Shown here one piece after another: positions 1 to 13,870 of a stretch of 64,000 nt of DNA. Every line of letters begins with the position of its first letter. Positions within the stretch are counted from its first letter, which is position 1. The translations under genes and the position numbers were made by a program. The notes under the pieces are model-generated. The model had not been told where the DNA came from and did not search any database. It worked only from the letters and a program-made list of their open reading frames with translations. Source of the stretch: Symbiodinium natans (taxonomy: Eukaryota > Sar > Dinophyceae > Suessiales > Symbiodiniaceae); assembly GCA_905221605.1 (NCBI GenBank), contig CAJNDS010000348.1, forward strand, positions 62,001-126,000, read 5' to 3'.

Positions 1-270
1 AGCAGCTGCTGATCTGCCAGCCAACACAGCCGTTGCGGCCATGCGGGCAGCAGCTGCTTGTGCAGCTGCCAAGTGCTCGCTTCTGGTGCGGCTCATGGAG
101 CCGGCAGTGAGCTTCCTGTCAACAATGCACGCCCAAAGCAAAGGGCCTCCGGCACTCCCAGACGAGGGCACAAAGAGCCATGGGCGCTTGGAGGGGCTTT
201 TGAGAGGACGTGGCTGTACAGGGCCAAGATGGACGACGTCCATGGCGGCAAAAGAATTCTAGAGGCATGA

Positions 271-300
271 TTGGCACAACATGGCACAACATGGCACAAC
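271..300. repeat. 10-bp tandem repeat (ATGGCACAAC), three units
   Basis: Three consecutive 10-mers: TTGGCACAAC and then ATGGCACAAC twice. This is one of several 10-bp-period arrays in the window. Confidence 0.9.
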
Positions 301-639
301 TGCCACTCAGGACCCTGCCTGTTGGCGCTGCAAGTGGTGCCTCTGCAATTTCAAAATGCAGGCACAAGCCTGCCTTGAACCTCACAGCCTTACCTCGCTG
401 GGCTCAAGCCGCGGCTTTTTCTCTGGAGGCCTCTCACAAAGCATAATGCTGACAGAATGGCTATGGCAGCTGCGGCGCGGTCTGACACTTGCATGCCAGA
501 CTCGTCTCGGCACACGGCTCGCCGTTCGTGGCTAACTCTGCGAACTGATCCACGCCGCCCCCATTTAGCGGTAGGACCTCAGCGGCGCCAGCTCATACGA
601 TCACACCGCCTTCGTTGGTTCTGGGCGAGAGGCCGCAGA

Positions 640-835
640 AAAAGGTGCCAACTACTGGGACCCCGAGGACCCCCCTGAACTCATGAGGTGCGTGGTGCTG
701 CACCATGCGACACGGGACTTGTGGCTTTCCTTCGTCTGCCATGCCATGCATGCGCACGCCACACCCCGCATTGGGCCTGCCCGGCTGCCGAGGTGGGGCC
801 CGCAAGCGTTAACAATAAACCTGCCTCTGGCTCAC
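640..835. repeat. Dispersed repeat, copy 1
   Basis: Two blocks here recur in the same order at 38.14-38.53 kb. The first contains GTGCGTGGTGCTGCACCA. The second starts CCCGCATTGGGCC and continues through a GGCTGCCG and a CAAGCGTT motif. The two blocks are about 90 bp apart here and about 320 bp apart in the other copy. I do not recognise the family, and neither block has a convincing reading frame. Confidence 0.65.
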
Positions 836-1697
836 TCTTCACTGACTCGTCGTCTGAGCGTATTTTGAGGCTGGGCTGTAGGCTCGTTGCAAGTCTTGAC
901 CTGGGCGACGCACGCAGCGTGATCATGCCAAGGGGCATCTTTGCATCTGAGGCTGAAGCGCTTGAAGTAGAAGAAGCTGTTGTTGGGCCCTTTCACCTGT
1001 CAGGAACAAGCTTCACCCTTCTTGAGTTACATCGACAGCATGCAGCCTCTCGCGCTGCACCGTCTGCTCTGATGGCATACTTGTCCTCTAAGACATAAGC
1101 CTTGGCCAGTAGTCGCACACGCTTAAACACACTGAACCCTCACGTCTCAACACCGTCTTTCGATAGTCTTGCATATCATTCCTGAGGCAGTTTCCCGCGT
1201 GATGACACCCTGCCGACCTTCCCCAAAAATCACGGCCTCTGCAAGAGTGTGGTTAGCGCTTCTCAACAATGGCATCTGATGTGCTGCTGTGTACTGCTGC
1301 GCTTGCAGCTCTCTGCGGCACTACGCTGAGCACCGGTACGGCTACTTGTTTTGGGCCCTGCTTGTCTGGCTTGGCAGGTCCAAGGCATACAGGCATCACA
1401 AGAATCAGCTGCCTGGGGCCTTGTGGTCTTGTTAGTGAATTCTGAATGACACAGAGGCAGGGGAGGGCACCGTTGTTGCTAAGAAGGCCGCTCTGAACTG
1501 CGAGCAGCCAAGACACTAAGATGAGCATCAGCTACATCAGCTACCCTGACCCTGCTAAGAAGCTTCAGTTGCCCGGCCATGATAGACAATGACCCAGCCA
1601 AAAGTGACGAGAGTTCTGCGCATGAGGTGGCCAAGCTCTGGTTCCCTTCATGACGACCGCTACGGGCCTCGACCAGATAAAGTCATATGAAAGCAAG

Positions 1698-1817
1698 GAG
1701 GCTCCGAACCTCTCCACGCTGAAGCGGCTCGAGTGGCTCTGCCACCTGGCGAAACGTAACCCGGAATACCTTCAGCCTATGTTCCAAAAGGCTTTCACCT
1801 CGCAAGAATTGGAAGGC
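1698..1817 (+). CDS. Possible internal exon, unknown protein
   Basis: The frame reads as a plausible protein segment (APNLSTLKRLEWLCHLAK, then PEYLQPMFQKAFTSQELEG). It lies between an AG acceptor and a GTAAGC donor-like site. I recognise no family and found no partner exons that join to it. The plus-strand orientation differs from all the confident genes, which lowers confidence. It could be chance. Confidence 0.2.
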
Positions 1818-2100
1818 GTAAGCTTATTCTGTCGAGTGGCCGCCGTGCCATCCGGTTCTGGTGCTCTAGCATCTTCCATGAGCTCGGCCACATCCACATC
1901 CCGGATGGAGGCCCAACTGCAACACCCCAGGCTGCCTGTGACAGCTATCCGATGCTATCAAGGTGCATGACCAAGAGTGTGGACTTCAAGTGGTTGGTCT
2001 GCTGAATCCACCATACATGTCAACCCATGCCCCAAGGACCCTTGCATGTGAACTGTGTTGTGGCGTCGACTGTTGACGTCCGAAAAGAGCGCATTTGCAG

Positions 2101-2163
2101 TGGGTTGCATGGATGGTCTTGGTTCATATGTCTATGCACTGCGCGAGCCAAAAAAAGGCAAGG
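2101..2163 (+). CDS. Possible exon resembling the start of a GIY-YIG domain
   Basis: After a TTTGCAG acceptor the frame reads GLGSYVYALREPKKGKA. This resembles the YVYxLxDPxxGK start of LEM-3-like GIY-YIG nuclease domains. The FYVGKG continuation expected in that family is absent; the frame instead reads into IGLNKS, which could mean a splice donor at AAG/GC or GC/GA. No downstream exon was found, so this is either an isolated exon or a chance match. Confidence 0.2.
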
Positions 2164-2374
2164 CGATTGGACTTAACAAGAGTCGTTACCGCAGCCACCT
2201 GGCCTCAATGGCTGCAATCAGGTGTTTCGGCTGCAACAGCGTCTCCAGCTTCTCTTCAGCTTGATGGCAGCAACAAGCGGAGGCGAGAACGAAACTGACG
2301 CAGCCAAAGCAAGTTTTCAGCTCAGCGGTCCGTCGGCACGGCTTCCCGGAGCTGTGTAGTCGAGCCTGCAGTGT

Positions 2375-2392
2375 GGGGGGGGGGGGGGGGGG
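2375..2392. repeat. Poly-G tract (18 G)
   Basis: Uninterrupted run of 18 G on the plus strand. Its length is prone to sequencing error. It gives a false polyproline frame on the minus strand. Confidence 0.95.
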
Positions 2393-3080
2393 AGAAATCG
2401 GATTCTCCCTAGTGGCCTCGGTGGCCTCTGAGGACAGGACTTGTAGCGCCTTGCAGCAGCAGCCTCTGCATCGAAGAGGGCGGCACCAAAAGCAGCTGCC
2501 TCGTACTTTGTAACTTTGTTACTTCGTCGTAGCTTGCAATCCGTGAAACCACATGAAATGAATGCCCCCACGTGGCCTCAAGGCTTAGGCGTCGCCGGCC
2601 CTCGCCTGAGGCACAGCCAGACGCAGCAACAATAAAGCATCGTCAAGCCGTGTACTACATGCCAGAACTGCTTTGACAAGCAGTGAAACCAGTGCTTGCT
2701 TTACCTTTCTTTGTCTAAGGTTATGAAGTTTAAGCGGGAGCTGAACCTGGACATGGGACGAGTGGGGCAGGCGGGACAAGCGGGCATTTGCTAATATGTT
2801 ACAATACATTGTCCACTAATGAATGAACGGGTAACCAACAATGAGCAAAAAAATATACAATGGTAAAGTCCAGAAAGCTGTTCCGGACATACGAGCATGC
2901 GACTTGTGATGAGTTGTTCCCATCTGCTCCAATAATGGAACCTTACCTATCAGTATCCATTCATCCCTGCTTCCCGGTGCACAACACGCGGCCTGACAGC
3001 TGCAACTGCTCGACGGCCTCGGGCCCATAGTCCAGCTGTCGCAACAGTTTGACCTTCTTGCAACGGCACGCATGTCTAAA

Positions 3081-3157
3081 ACACACATATATATATATAT
3101 GTATATATGTGTATATATAGCATATAAATAAATAAATATATATATATATATATATGT
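3081..3157. repeat. TA-rich microsatellite
   Basis: Alternating TA and TATG units with one short AAATAAATA interruption. Comparable TA tracts occur near 43.36, 47.54, 51.28 and 57.53 kb. Confidence 0.9.
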
Positions 3158-3354
3158 AGGTACGCATACAGACTGTCTCATGACACAGATGGCTTCTCTC
3201 GACCCAGACCTCACTGCCGAAGAGCTCTGTTGCTTGATGCTGCACCGCCCGCTGTGCCTCCCGTGTGGCCTCGCAAGGCGGACATTCCACGTTGCTCCAT
3301 TTAAGAAACAGCTGTCGATCTGCCATGCACCGCTGCCAGGTATTGGGCGGCTGA

Positions 3355-3545
3355 GGATGTGGCGGCTCGGGCCAGCTCCACGGCATCCGCCGGTGAGAGC
3401 TTCCTGGAGTCGCTCTTGCCACATGTGTTATTCAAAGGAACTGTGGTTTTCAAGCGGGTTTCAGCCACGCCAGAGGACGCCACTCCATCCAATCGGAGAG
3501 GCTTCCTGAGGGACCTCGAGCTCAAGAGCGGCAGCATGCGAAAGT
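3355..3545 (+). CDS. Possible exon, unknown protein
   Basis: The plus frame includes SAGESFLESLLPHVLFKG, then VVFKRVSATPEDATP and SNRRGFLRDLELKSG. It has the mixed composition of real protein and starts after a GAG acceptor-like site. No domain is recognised. The opposite strand is also open, so the strand is uncertain. A plus-strand gene running from about 1.7 kb is conceivable but could not be assembled. Confidence 0.25.
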
Positions 3546-4417
3546 GCAAGAGCGCAGTGCAAGTGTACTATCAAGTAGTACAAAGTATACCAGGCCTGGC
3601 CCCCTCCCCTCCCAAGAAGTCGGGTAGTGCGACTCTCAAGCTATGCTGGGCCTTGACCCAGTGACTTCTCCAGCTCAAGGCCTTGCCCGGGCATGCAAAG
3701 ACATAACCCTGGCCCCCTAGGACGCAGAGTCCGTTCGGCCCCGAGCGCTGCAACCCTCTGCGAAGGAAGTACCCAAAGCGAGCCGCTGAGATGTAGTTCT
3801 GCCGGGCGAGGAGAACCTCCAAACGGCGAAGCTTGTGTACAAGTAGCTGGTAAATATCCATAACGCTGGTCTCGGGGCGCGGCGCTCCCGCGCACAGCCT
3901 TCTGCATCTCTTCCTCAGCCGATTGTTCATGGCAACTCTCTCACAGGAGCCAAACCAATGCTGCCAATGGAAGGCCAATGATCTTCTGGTTCACACAGCA
4001 AAAGGAAAGTACACAGACTCTTACAGATGTCACCACCGAACTCCAGAATGAAGAGGCGCGGCATCTCCGCCGGGTTCGCAAAAAAAGGAGCGCAAAATCA
4101 TAGTTTAGGGGGCCAAAGATGTTTTTGAATATTTCCAAATAAGCAACTTTGGATCAACCCCCAATGTACTTGTTTCCATGGTCGCCAGCTTGCAGCCTTT
4201 GTCCCCGATTCCTGCTTCCAAGGCTGCAATCAAATCTCTCTGGAAGTTGGTGGCTTTCGGAAAAACCATGTTGAAGAGAAATGAAGAACCAGAGACACCT
4301 GCTCAAGGAGGAGTCTCCCCTCCTTAATCACCCGGCCAGTCTCGATAGGACTGTGTCCGTCATCTGACTCTGCATCGTCGCTAAGTTCTCGATCGAAAAA
4401 GTCAGAAAGAGTCGGAG

Positions 4418-4436
4418 AGAGAGAGAGAGAGAGAGA
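4418..4436. repeat. (GA)n microsatellite
   Basis: Short GA dinucleotide tract, giving LSLSLS in the minus-strand frame that borders the exon candidate at 4.44-4.80 kb. Confidence 0.85.
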
Positions 4437-4439
4437 TCT

Positions 4440-4800
4440 GACTCCTTCTCAATTTGTCTTTTGCCTGTCTTCGAGCCCCGTGCTGGCTCAGCCTCGACCT
4501 TCTCCTTTGCCTCCGAAGCTGCTTCTTGGACCTTGGCAGCAGAGAATTGAAGCCTCAGGTTGGGATCTTGGAGGGGGACATGGCACCTCCGTCTGGCCAG
4601 CAACGGCATCCAGCTCTCGCAAGTACAACTCGGCCTGGGGACGCATGCCCTCGACAACGTCTCAGCCGATTCAAGGGCCTGTTCTCAAGCATGGCCTGGC
4701 CTGCCAAAAAGCCCTGCCGGCTCCCGAGAGCTGCTCCACCTGCACTGCAAGGCTTTTTTTGCGTCGGACGATTGTCTCGCAGACTTCTCGCAGCAGACTT
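4440..4800 (-). CDS. Possible exon(s), charged helical segment
   Basis: Minus-strand frames read VEQLSGAGRAFWQAR and, further on, NLRLQFSAAKVQEAASEAKE followed by a lysine- and glutamate-rich stretch. This suggests an alpha-helical or coiled-coil exon pair ending near the (GA)n tract. The two segments are in different frames, so an intron or frameshift would be needed. An 11-bp tandem repeat (GCAGACTTCTC-type) at about 4782-4818 disrupts the upstream part. Function unknown. Confidence 0.25.
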
Positions 4801-4926
4801 CTCGCAGACTTCTCGCAGGTGCGACCCGGCCTGAGACAGGAAGTTGAAGACCAGCCTCGACACTTCAGGCCCAAGGAAGGAGAGCAGAGCGTCCTGAAAG
4901 CTTCCAATTATCCCCTAGAGGTTTGA

Positions 4927-6927
4927 GCGGTGCTGATCGACCTTTCTACTAGTCTACACAGGACACTGCCAGTGCGTCCTCTGCACCACGCAAAGGTGGT
5001 ATGTCAAGGTAAGCAGCTGGGATCGTGTATGGGCGAAGCCTCGCGAGCTGGCAAGCGGAAAGGCGATAGAAACTACAAATGCTACACTTTCACAAATTTC
5101 CGCATCCGGCCTGTCTAGGGCGCTGGCTGCCATCAGCGCTGCTGCTCTCCAGCAGCGCTGGCGTTCGCAGCTGTGACTACTCTTTGACTCGTTGACCACA
5201 TGTCTGGAGCTCACGAGGCAACGCATCTCCCCCATATTTTCAGAAGTCTCACAGGCACTGTGTAACCCCCAGCCTGCTCAGAAGCGGTTCCTGGGCGTCA
5301 ACCATTCAGTGCTGGTATGCTCAGCAATTGCTTTGCAGAGGGGATGTGTAAGGATCCTGTAGCAAGTAGATAAACGCTGCTGTGCGTTGTTACTGCTCGG
5401 CACTCTGACCATGCAGCAGCACAGAAGGACGAGGACCGTTATGAGGATGACGACCGCTACCCTTTGACGGCCACACCGGGAGCCGATCGAGTCTATGGCA
5501 GCTTTCCCGTACACGCTTGTTTGTTTTGGCTTGTGCAAAGCTATTGTGAGGTGCATGTTCGAATTTGTCGAGGCTGGTCATGAAACACTGCCAGAAGAAA
5601 AAAGTACCCTGGCCCCTGCGAGTTTAAACTCAAGCAGAAGTCTGCGCCTTTGTGTGAAGCTGAAAACCGACCAAGAAACAGGATTCATGGGATAGCCATG
5701 GGGGTGTCTCAGGTTCAGGGATGCTCTTGGACCTGCCGGGTCGCGATCGGACGTCGATGGAGCCGCGTCTGCCTGTGGCATACAGCAATGGCAGCTAACT
5801 TAACTTTTGACCAAACTCGAATCATTGCTCTGCCCCTGTCCTCTGTCTGGAACAGAAGCCACTTAGCATCCGCTTGAGCCAGAGCTTCTGTCAGCGCCTC
5901 CTCGGGCGCCTCAGCTCCACCCAAACCACATAAACAGCAAGTCACGAGTGGCAGAAGTCAGGTTTGAGTAAGGCTGCTGCCTCTCGCCACAAATTTTGTC
6001 GGGGGGCCTGCCCACGGGTTCTAAAGAAAATACGAGGTGCTCAGGGCCGACCGGGCCTCCTCCTCAGAGGAAGATCTTCCCACACGTCGCAGCTGTCGAC
6101 TGCACATGGACCCAGCTCTGGGTCCGTACACTCCGTGAGACCGACATAGCCGCCCTGGATGCCGACCTGGATTTGTGTAGAGGCACTTGCGGCTACTCCA
6201 AGGCTTCCAAGACAGACATGTGAGGGCCGTGCATCCCACATGGTATGGCAACAGCCACCCCTGCCAGGAAAACAACCGGCACACCGGAAACCCAAACTGT
6301 GATTGCAAAGCCTGCGCCACTTCCCTGGATGTCACGCCAGCTGCCAACAAGGCCTTCATTCTTCGCGGCTGCGCACTTCTAGACTACTGGAAGGTTATTG
6401 GGGTCGCTATGGGTCATTAGCTTCATGGACGGCTAGTGCGGACAGGGAACCAGACATTGCAATGGCAGGGGAACGGGACGGCTTGAAGCATGCTTCACCA
6501 GAGCCATCCTCTCGGATTGAGCCATGTTTTGCCTCGTCATGGCAATGACTATGCCTTGTGTGACGCATGTGCGTCCAGTTCTAGCAGATTCTAGCATGAC
6601 GAGCAAGGCGGGTTCTTGATGAGTTTCTCGAAGCTGCGGCAGCTGAAGACTCGAAGCTAACGAAGCGAGTGCCAGTGGTGCTATCACATATTCTCCCATT
6701 TACCATCCCGCAAGTATCACAGACTCGCCGCCGGCTCTATCTCAGCTCTTTGGCTACTTTATCGTGTCGTGTCCATTCGTCGGAGGTCTGCTTCAAGCCG
6801 AAAGAGGCAAGAGACAAATGCGTAGAGGTCAGGTTTGTCATACCACACGCAGGGGCGCTTTTGAAACATTTTTTTGGCATGACCAGCATTTGCTGAAAGC
6901 GATATGGCAAGGCGCAGTGTTGCAGGG
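4927..6927. other. No gene recognised
   Basis: Only short open frames on both strands, with no domain motif, RNA gene or strong repeat. It lies just downstream of the 3' end of the minus-strand BTB-like gene, so part of it is probably that gene's 3' flank. Confidence 0.5.
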
Positions 6928-9366
6928 CTACCTCGATGCTTCCCGCTTGCGGCGCTGATGCTCTTCAAGAGCGACGCTTGCCTCACTTATCTGACTCTTG
7001 TTCATGACCGTCCTTTGCTCCACCATGTTCAGCTTCTCACTGAGCTTTGCGCACTGCAAATCAATTGACTTCAAGTGCTCGGTGGCTCTGTCGACCTCTT
7101 GCTGGAGCTCTTCGTGAAACTGGTCGGCCGGCTGCTGCTGCACGAAAAGGCGGACTGTCTGCACTTGTACTGGCACCCAGGGCGACTGCAAAGCCTGAAT
7201 GGGTAAGACCGACAGGTCAATGGCCAAATACATCTGGAAAATGGCCTCTTCGCTGTCAGCAGTCCAAGCACCTTGAGGCCCGCAGAGCTCCCTGTATGTG
7301 CCTTTAAGGTACTCAAGCGCCTGGCGAATCAAACCGGCATCTTCGCAAAGAGACCAGCATGCTAGATCCCAGAGGCTCTTGAGCTTCGAAACATCGCAAT
7401 AAGTTCCTGAGTGCTTGTACCAAAGATGCCTCATAATCACTTGACGGCCGTAATGCAGAATGGGCCTTTCGGTCACAGCTCTACCCTCCATCATCGTCGG
7501 CCGAAGCAGCGGAATCGTCAGCAACCCCTCGTCCCAGAGACAAGTTCCTTGCACTTCAACTACTTGCGGTTGAGGACAGCATACGTCATCTTCTGCAGCC
7601 ATAACCCGCAAGAGGGGCCCTGGGTTTGAGCCATCCCCGTCGAAGCAATCAGGCCAAGAGTGTGGAAGGAAGCCTTCCTGGAACACGAAAGACACGTCAA
7701 AGAGCCTGCGACCGAGATGTTCAAGGCGCCACAGCACATGCTGACCCGCCCAATGGGCAGGACATCTCCTCTCACCAAGAGAGGGGATAATGTTGCCTGG
7801 CAAGGCTGCAGCTTTGCGGCCAGCATCCAAGCACGCCCCTACCAGCTCGTTGACGAGCTCGCTTTTCAGAATCGTATCGTGGCAATGCTCCCAGGATAAG
7901 AACTGGGTGAGCAGAACGTGCTCGACTAAATCGCAAAACTCCTCCGCTTCCATATGTCGATAGCCAGCTAAAACACGGAGCAGAGCTTTCGATGCATCCG
8001 GGTGGGCAACAACATCTGCAAGCCATGCTGGTGGCACGGGTGCTGGCGCACACCAAGCCAGCCTTTGCACCAGGATGCTGGAAGCGAACGTTGCTTTGAA
8101 CATCTTGCGGGCCACCCCTGAGTGACCCATGCCCGTTTCTGCTGGCTGATCTATCAGCAGCAGGGTGCGGATCAGCAATGCGGACCAATTGGGGAACAAC
8201 CTCTCTACATCGACAAACCCTACCAGCTCGACAAAGCAGATAAGTGTCGAATCTTGCGCCGTCTCGCAAAGCTCCATGGGCAAGTCTTTATGTGCCTGCT
8301 CGTCTTCCTTCAACTCTCCGGCCATCTCCACATTGCTGCGGGATGCCAATGAGGGAGGCGCTGTTGCAGCCAGGCGGCGGCGCATGCAGCGCAAGGCAAA
8401 CAGATGGGAATCCCATGAGACTTTTGCACGCAATGGCTTGTCCATGAGATTCCTTAAATGTTCCGAACAGACTGCATAGACTGCGACAAAGCAGACACTT
8501 ATTAAACTCTTGCCTAATGGCACCGGCTGGCCATCGTCACGACACCGCACACAAAAAGATTTAGCACGAAAGCACCGCCGCTTCAGACCGGGGCACTTCC
8601 ACAAGGCACTGACTGGCTGCATGGCCGCTGTCACGAAACCAGCTTCTTCCTCCCGCAAGCGCTGCAGGCGGAGTAACTCAGCGCACACCCGCAAGCTACC
8701 TGTTGCCAGACGCGGGCCCAATATGAAGTCCCCTGAGTCTAGCTGTGATGCCAGCTTGATTGCAGCACGTTCTGTGGTTTGCCACATGAGCGTCTCAAAT
8801 TGAAACAACCGGAGGAACTGGCCACATGCCAAGGACGGAGTCCCTTGGGAAATTGCGCTGACCATGCCATGCTCAGTCCAGCTGCCGAGTACATCATTCT
8901 CGCTCGGCGTGGCGGCCAGCATGTCTGCCGCGTGTTCTGAATCCGCCGGACTGCTTGCTGCCGTGTACGGCAGGATGTGCTCTAATATCTCGGCCCGTCT
9001 TCTGGACGACAGCGACTTAGCAAACGGAGACTCCATGACATCTTCCAGCAAGCGTGGGCATTCCAACAGCCACGTAGCCTCCATTAAGTCCAACACCGTT
9101 TCTTCGGTGACTGACAGAGCTTCCCCGTCCACCAAGAAGCCTGCAATGTCCCGAAATCGCTCCAACCCCCCTGGGAAGTCAAGCAAAGGACACTCCTTGG
9201 CATCAGTACTTTGCACTTGGAGAAACAATCCTGAAACCTCAGCCAACACATCTACATCGACTTTCAGGTGCTCCCCGTCGATGACAACTTCCACCGCCTT
9301 GTGGCCTTCTTGGATGGTGGGCGGATTCCGTCCCTCAGCGGATGTGCCGAAGATATAACTGAACAT
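6928..9366 (-). CDS. Large BTB/POZ-like protein, single exon
   Basis: Uninterrupted minus-strand frame of 812 codons from the ATG at 9366, beginning MFSYIFGTSAEG. The frame stays open for 31 more codons upstream but with no earlier ATG, so 9366 is the likely start. Residues about 15-120 look like a BTB/POZ domain: VEVVIDGEHLKVDVDVLAE, a short loop, then LLDFPGGLERFRDIAGFLVD and an ALSVTEETVLDLMEAT helix. This resembles the NPH3-type BTB subgroup. The long middle is helical with no recognised domain. The last 60 residues form a predicted coiled coil, with several KLSEKLNMVEQRT-type heptads. In general BTB domains dimerise and often recruit cullin-3 ubiquitin ligases, but no such role is shown here. 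The absence of introns over 2.4 kb contrasts with neighbouring genes and would fit a retroposed gene. Confidence 0.75.
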   Translation of the reverse strand: MFSYIFGTSAEGRNPPTIQEGHKAVEVVIDGEHLKVDVDVLAEVSGLFLQVQSTDAKECPLLDFPGGLERFRDIAGFLVDGEALSVTEETVLDLMEATWLLECPRLLEDVMESPFAKSLSSRRRAEILEHILPYTAASSPADSEHAADMLAATPSENDVLGSWTEHGMVSAISQGTPSLACGQFLRLFQFETLMWQTTERAAIKLASQLDSGDFILGPRLATGSLRVCAELLRLQRLREEEAGFVTAAMQPVSALWKCPGLKRRCFRAKSFCVRCRDDGQPVPLGKSLISVCFVAVYAVCSEHLRNLMDKPLRAKVSWDSHLFALRCMRRRLAATAPPSLASRSNVEMAGELKEDEQAHKDLPMELCETAQDSTLICFVELVGFVDVERLFPNWSALLIRTLLLIDQPAETGMGHSGVARKMFKATFASSILVQRLAWCAPAPVPPAWLADVVAHPDASKALLRVLAGYRHMEAEEFCDLVEHVLLTQFLSWEHCHDTILKSELVNELVGACLDAGRKAAALPGNIIPSLGERRCPAHWAGQHVLWRLEHLGRRLFDVSFVFQEGFLPHSWPDCFDGDGSNPGPLLRVMAAEDDVCCPQPQVVEVQGTCLWDEGLLTIPLLRPTMMEGRAVTERPILHYGRQVIMRHLWYKHSGTYCDVSKLKSLWDLACWSLCEDAGLIRQALEYLKGTYRELCGPQGAWTADSEEAIFQMYLAIDLSVLPIQALQSPWVPVQVQTVRLFVQQQPADQFHEELQQEVDRATEHLKSIDLQCAKLSEKLNMVEQRTVMNKSQISEASVALEEHQRRKREASR

Positions 9367-12001
<2,635 letters not shown>

Positions 12002-13183
12002 TCACTCAGGCACAGGCTGTGACAAGAAGAGACGGCCCAGACCCAATTGTGCAAAAAAGGACTTCGCAAACTGCACAAAAACGTTGCAGTCTCCACTGGC
12101 TGCTTGCTCAGCTTCGGCAGCGACCTCCTTCGAAGGAGGCCGCCCAAAAGCGACCCACAACTGTGCAGACAATGCCTTGCGCAGGACTGCCACGGACGAG
12201 AGCGACGAGAGTGACGAGAAGACTCCTGAGCTGGCGATTGTGTGCTGGGTGCTGGAAACCATCGACCGGCCATCCTGGGACAATAGGCCGACATAGTTGG
12301 TCACTGGTCTCACACCCTCGTAAAGGAAGGCAAGAATATTGGCCAACACATCAGAGCTCAGCAGCATTTGCCTGTGCAAATGGATAGCCCACAGAAGCCG
12401 GCCTGTCAGCTCAGCTTTGTAGAGCTGTCTACGCCTCCAGACATTGCGTTCGATCTCGGCAGCGTTGCCATGAACTCTGTAGTCTTGTGCATATACAAGC
12501 TGAGACTGCTGAGATTTCTCCATCTTCTGAGATTCTGCCTCAGATTCAGTCCCGGTGCATTCTTCAAGGCGGTCCGCGGTGAGCTGTGTCCACGTCATGA
12601 TCAAATACCGAATCCTCATCTGACAAAACAGAACAGTTGCAACCAAGACAGCGATTAGTCGGCACTGGAAGGGTGTGAGACTGATGCAGTTGCCCACGTC
12701 GGAAGAGCTTAGATGTAGAATTCTCGCGCACGCAATGCTCGCGTAGGCGGCATAACAGGCGATCACTGAGAGTGGTTCCTCCACCAAGGGCACAGACAGT
12801 GTGATGGCGCCAAAAACGTCCGCAAATGTGAAGGCAACGTCCTGCGCGCTGCCGGTCAGCAATGTTGGACAGATTGCACCCATTGGCAGCCAGCTGAACA
12901 GTCCACAGAGTGCGTTGCTGCAGCGTGGGTCCTCCAAATAATGGGCCGCGGACGGCAAGCAGTTCGTCTTACTCAGGATCATACCGATGGTCATCAAGGC
13001 CACGGCGCCGGCAAGGTGAAGGACCGCCAAGTAGTCAAACCGACCCGGCGCGGTGCCATCAAGTCGAGAGATGATGAACGCACTGCCAGCAAGCCAGGGT
13101 GTGACAACGAAAACCATCTCCAGCCTGCATTGGTGCCTCACAGCTTCACAGCACGGAGGCCGCAAAAGTAACAGTAGCTGCAT
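12002..13183 (-). CDS. Multi-pass membrane protein, unknown family
   Basis: Minus-strand frame of 393 codons from the ATG at 13183. Three further codons upstream are open, starting with GTG just after a possible splice site, so an upstream exon cannot be excluded. The N-terminal half has about five hydrophobic segments, including MVFVVTPWLAGSAFII, LAVLHLAGAVALMTIGMIL, LFSWLPMGAICPTLLTG and RLIAVLVATVLFC. The C-terminal half is soluble, with a charged region (TESEAESQKMEKSQQ) followed by an amphipathic region. I recognise no transporter or channel signature. It is co-oriented with its neighbours and separated from them by more than 2 kb. Confidence 0.6.
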   Translation of the reverse strand: MQLLLLLRPPCCEAVRHQCRLEMVFVVTPWLAGSAFIISRLDGTAPGRFDYLAVLHLAGAVALMTIGMILSKTNCLPSAAHYLEDPRCSNALCGLFSWLPMGAICPTLLTGSAQDVAFTFADVFGAITLSVPLVEEPLSVIACYAAYASIACARILHLSSSDVGNCISLTPFQCRLIAVLVATVLFCQMRIRYLIMTWTQLTADRLEECTGTESEAESQKMEKSQQSQLVYAQDYRVHGNAAEIERNVWRRRQLYKAELTGRLLWAIHLHRQMLLSSDVLANILAFLYEGVRPVTNYVGLLSQDGRSMVSSTQHTIASSGVFSSLSSLSSVAVLRKALSAQLWVAFGRPPSKEVAAEAEQAASGDCNVFVQFAKSFFAQLGLGRLFLSQPVPE

Positions 13184-13499
13184 CTTGTCCACAGGCTTGG
13201 TGAGGCACAGGCTCGGCCATAGTCAGAAGAAACAATATCTACAGCATCTAACCCCTCATTCAAGATTCAAGAGCCAACCTCTCCAAGCTGCACTTCGGAC
13301 TTTCGGGAAACCAGGGAACCTATAAGCATGGAACGCTTAAGTAAGTCAGATCACGAGTATGCATGTGTTCTAAGTCTTGAACGTTGGACTCTTGACCATC
13401 CCTCGTTGGTGGAGCAGGATTGAAGAGCTTCATAAGTGCTGCGGGCCATGGAGGCGAGGTCGTGGGCGGGTCCATATGTGGCCCTGGGCGCGCGCTTGA

Positions 13500-13870
13500 A
13501 CACGTGAAGGGCGCAAGAACGGAAGATTGAAAGTTGGAAAGATTGAAGGATTTTAGTTTGAACCATTGAAAGTTCGAAAGGTCGAACTTTTGAAGGTTCA
13601 AATGTTTGAAAGCCTTAAAGCTTGAGAAATGTTCTTTCTCGGAATGCTGGAGTTGCAAGATCATCTTGAACCTCTCGCACTTTCAAGCTCAGAAAATGTT
13701 AAGTGAGAACTTTCAAAGTCTCGAACCCTCGAACGCGGCAGCGACAATCGAAGCGATCTTAAATCGGACCGCTACACTCCCAAACTTTCTATCTTCCGCT
13801 TGCAAATGCTTAAACTTTCAAGCTTTCGAACCTTCAAACTCGCAACTTTGGCATTGGGAAACTCTTAAGG
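13500..13870. repeat. Degenerate TTGAAAG-type quasi-repeat, inverted halves
   Basis: From 13.53 to 13.63 kb the plus strand is built from variants of TTGAAAG, TTCGAAAG and GAAGGTTCAAA. From 13.68 to 13.86 kb it is built from the complementary forms CTTTCAAG, CTTTCGAAC and CTTCAAAC. The two halves form a diverged inverted repeat of short words rather than a clean hairpin. Confidence 0.6.

Larger units (their letters stand above)
1..1640. other. No gene recognised (left flank)
   Basis: I see only short overlapping open frames on both strands, without domain motifs or convincing splice signals. It contains a three-unit 10-bp tandem repeat at 271-300 and one copy of a dispersed repeat at about 640-835, both listed separately. 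Confidence 0.5.
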
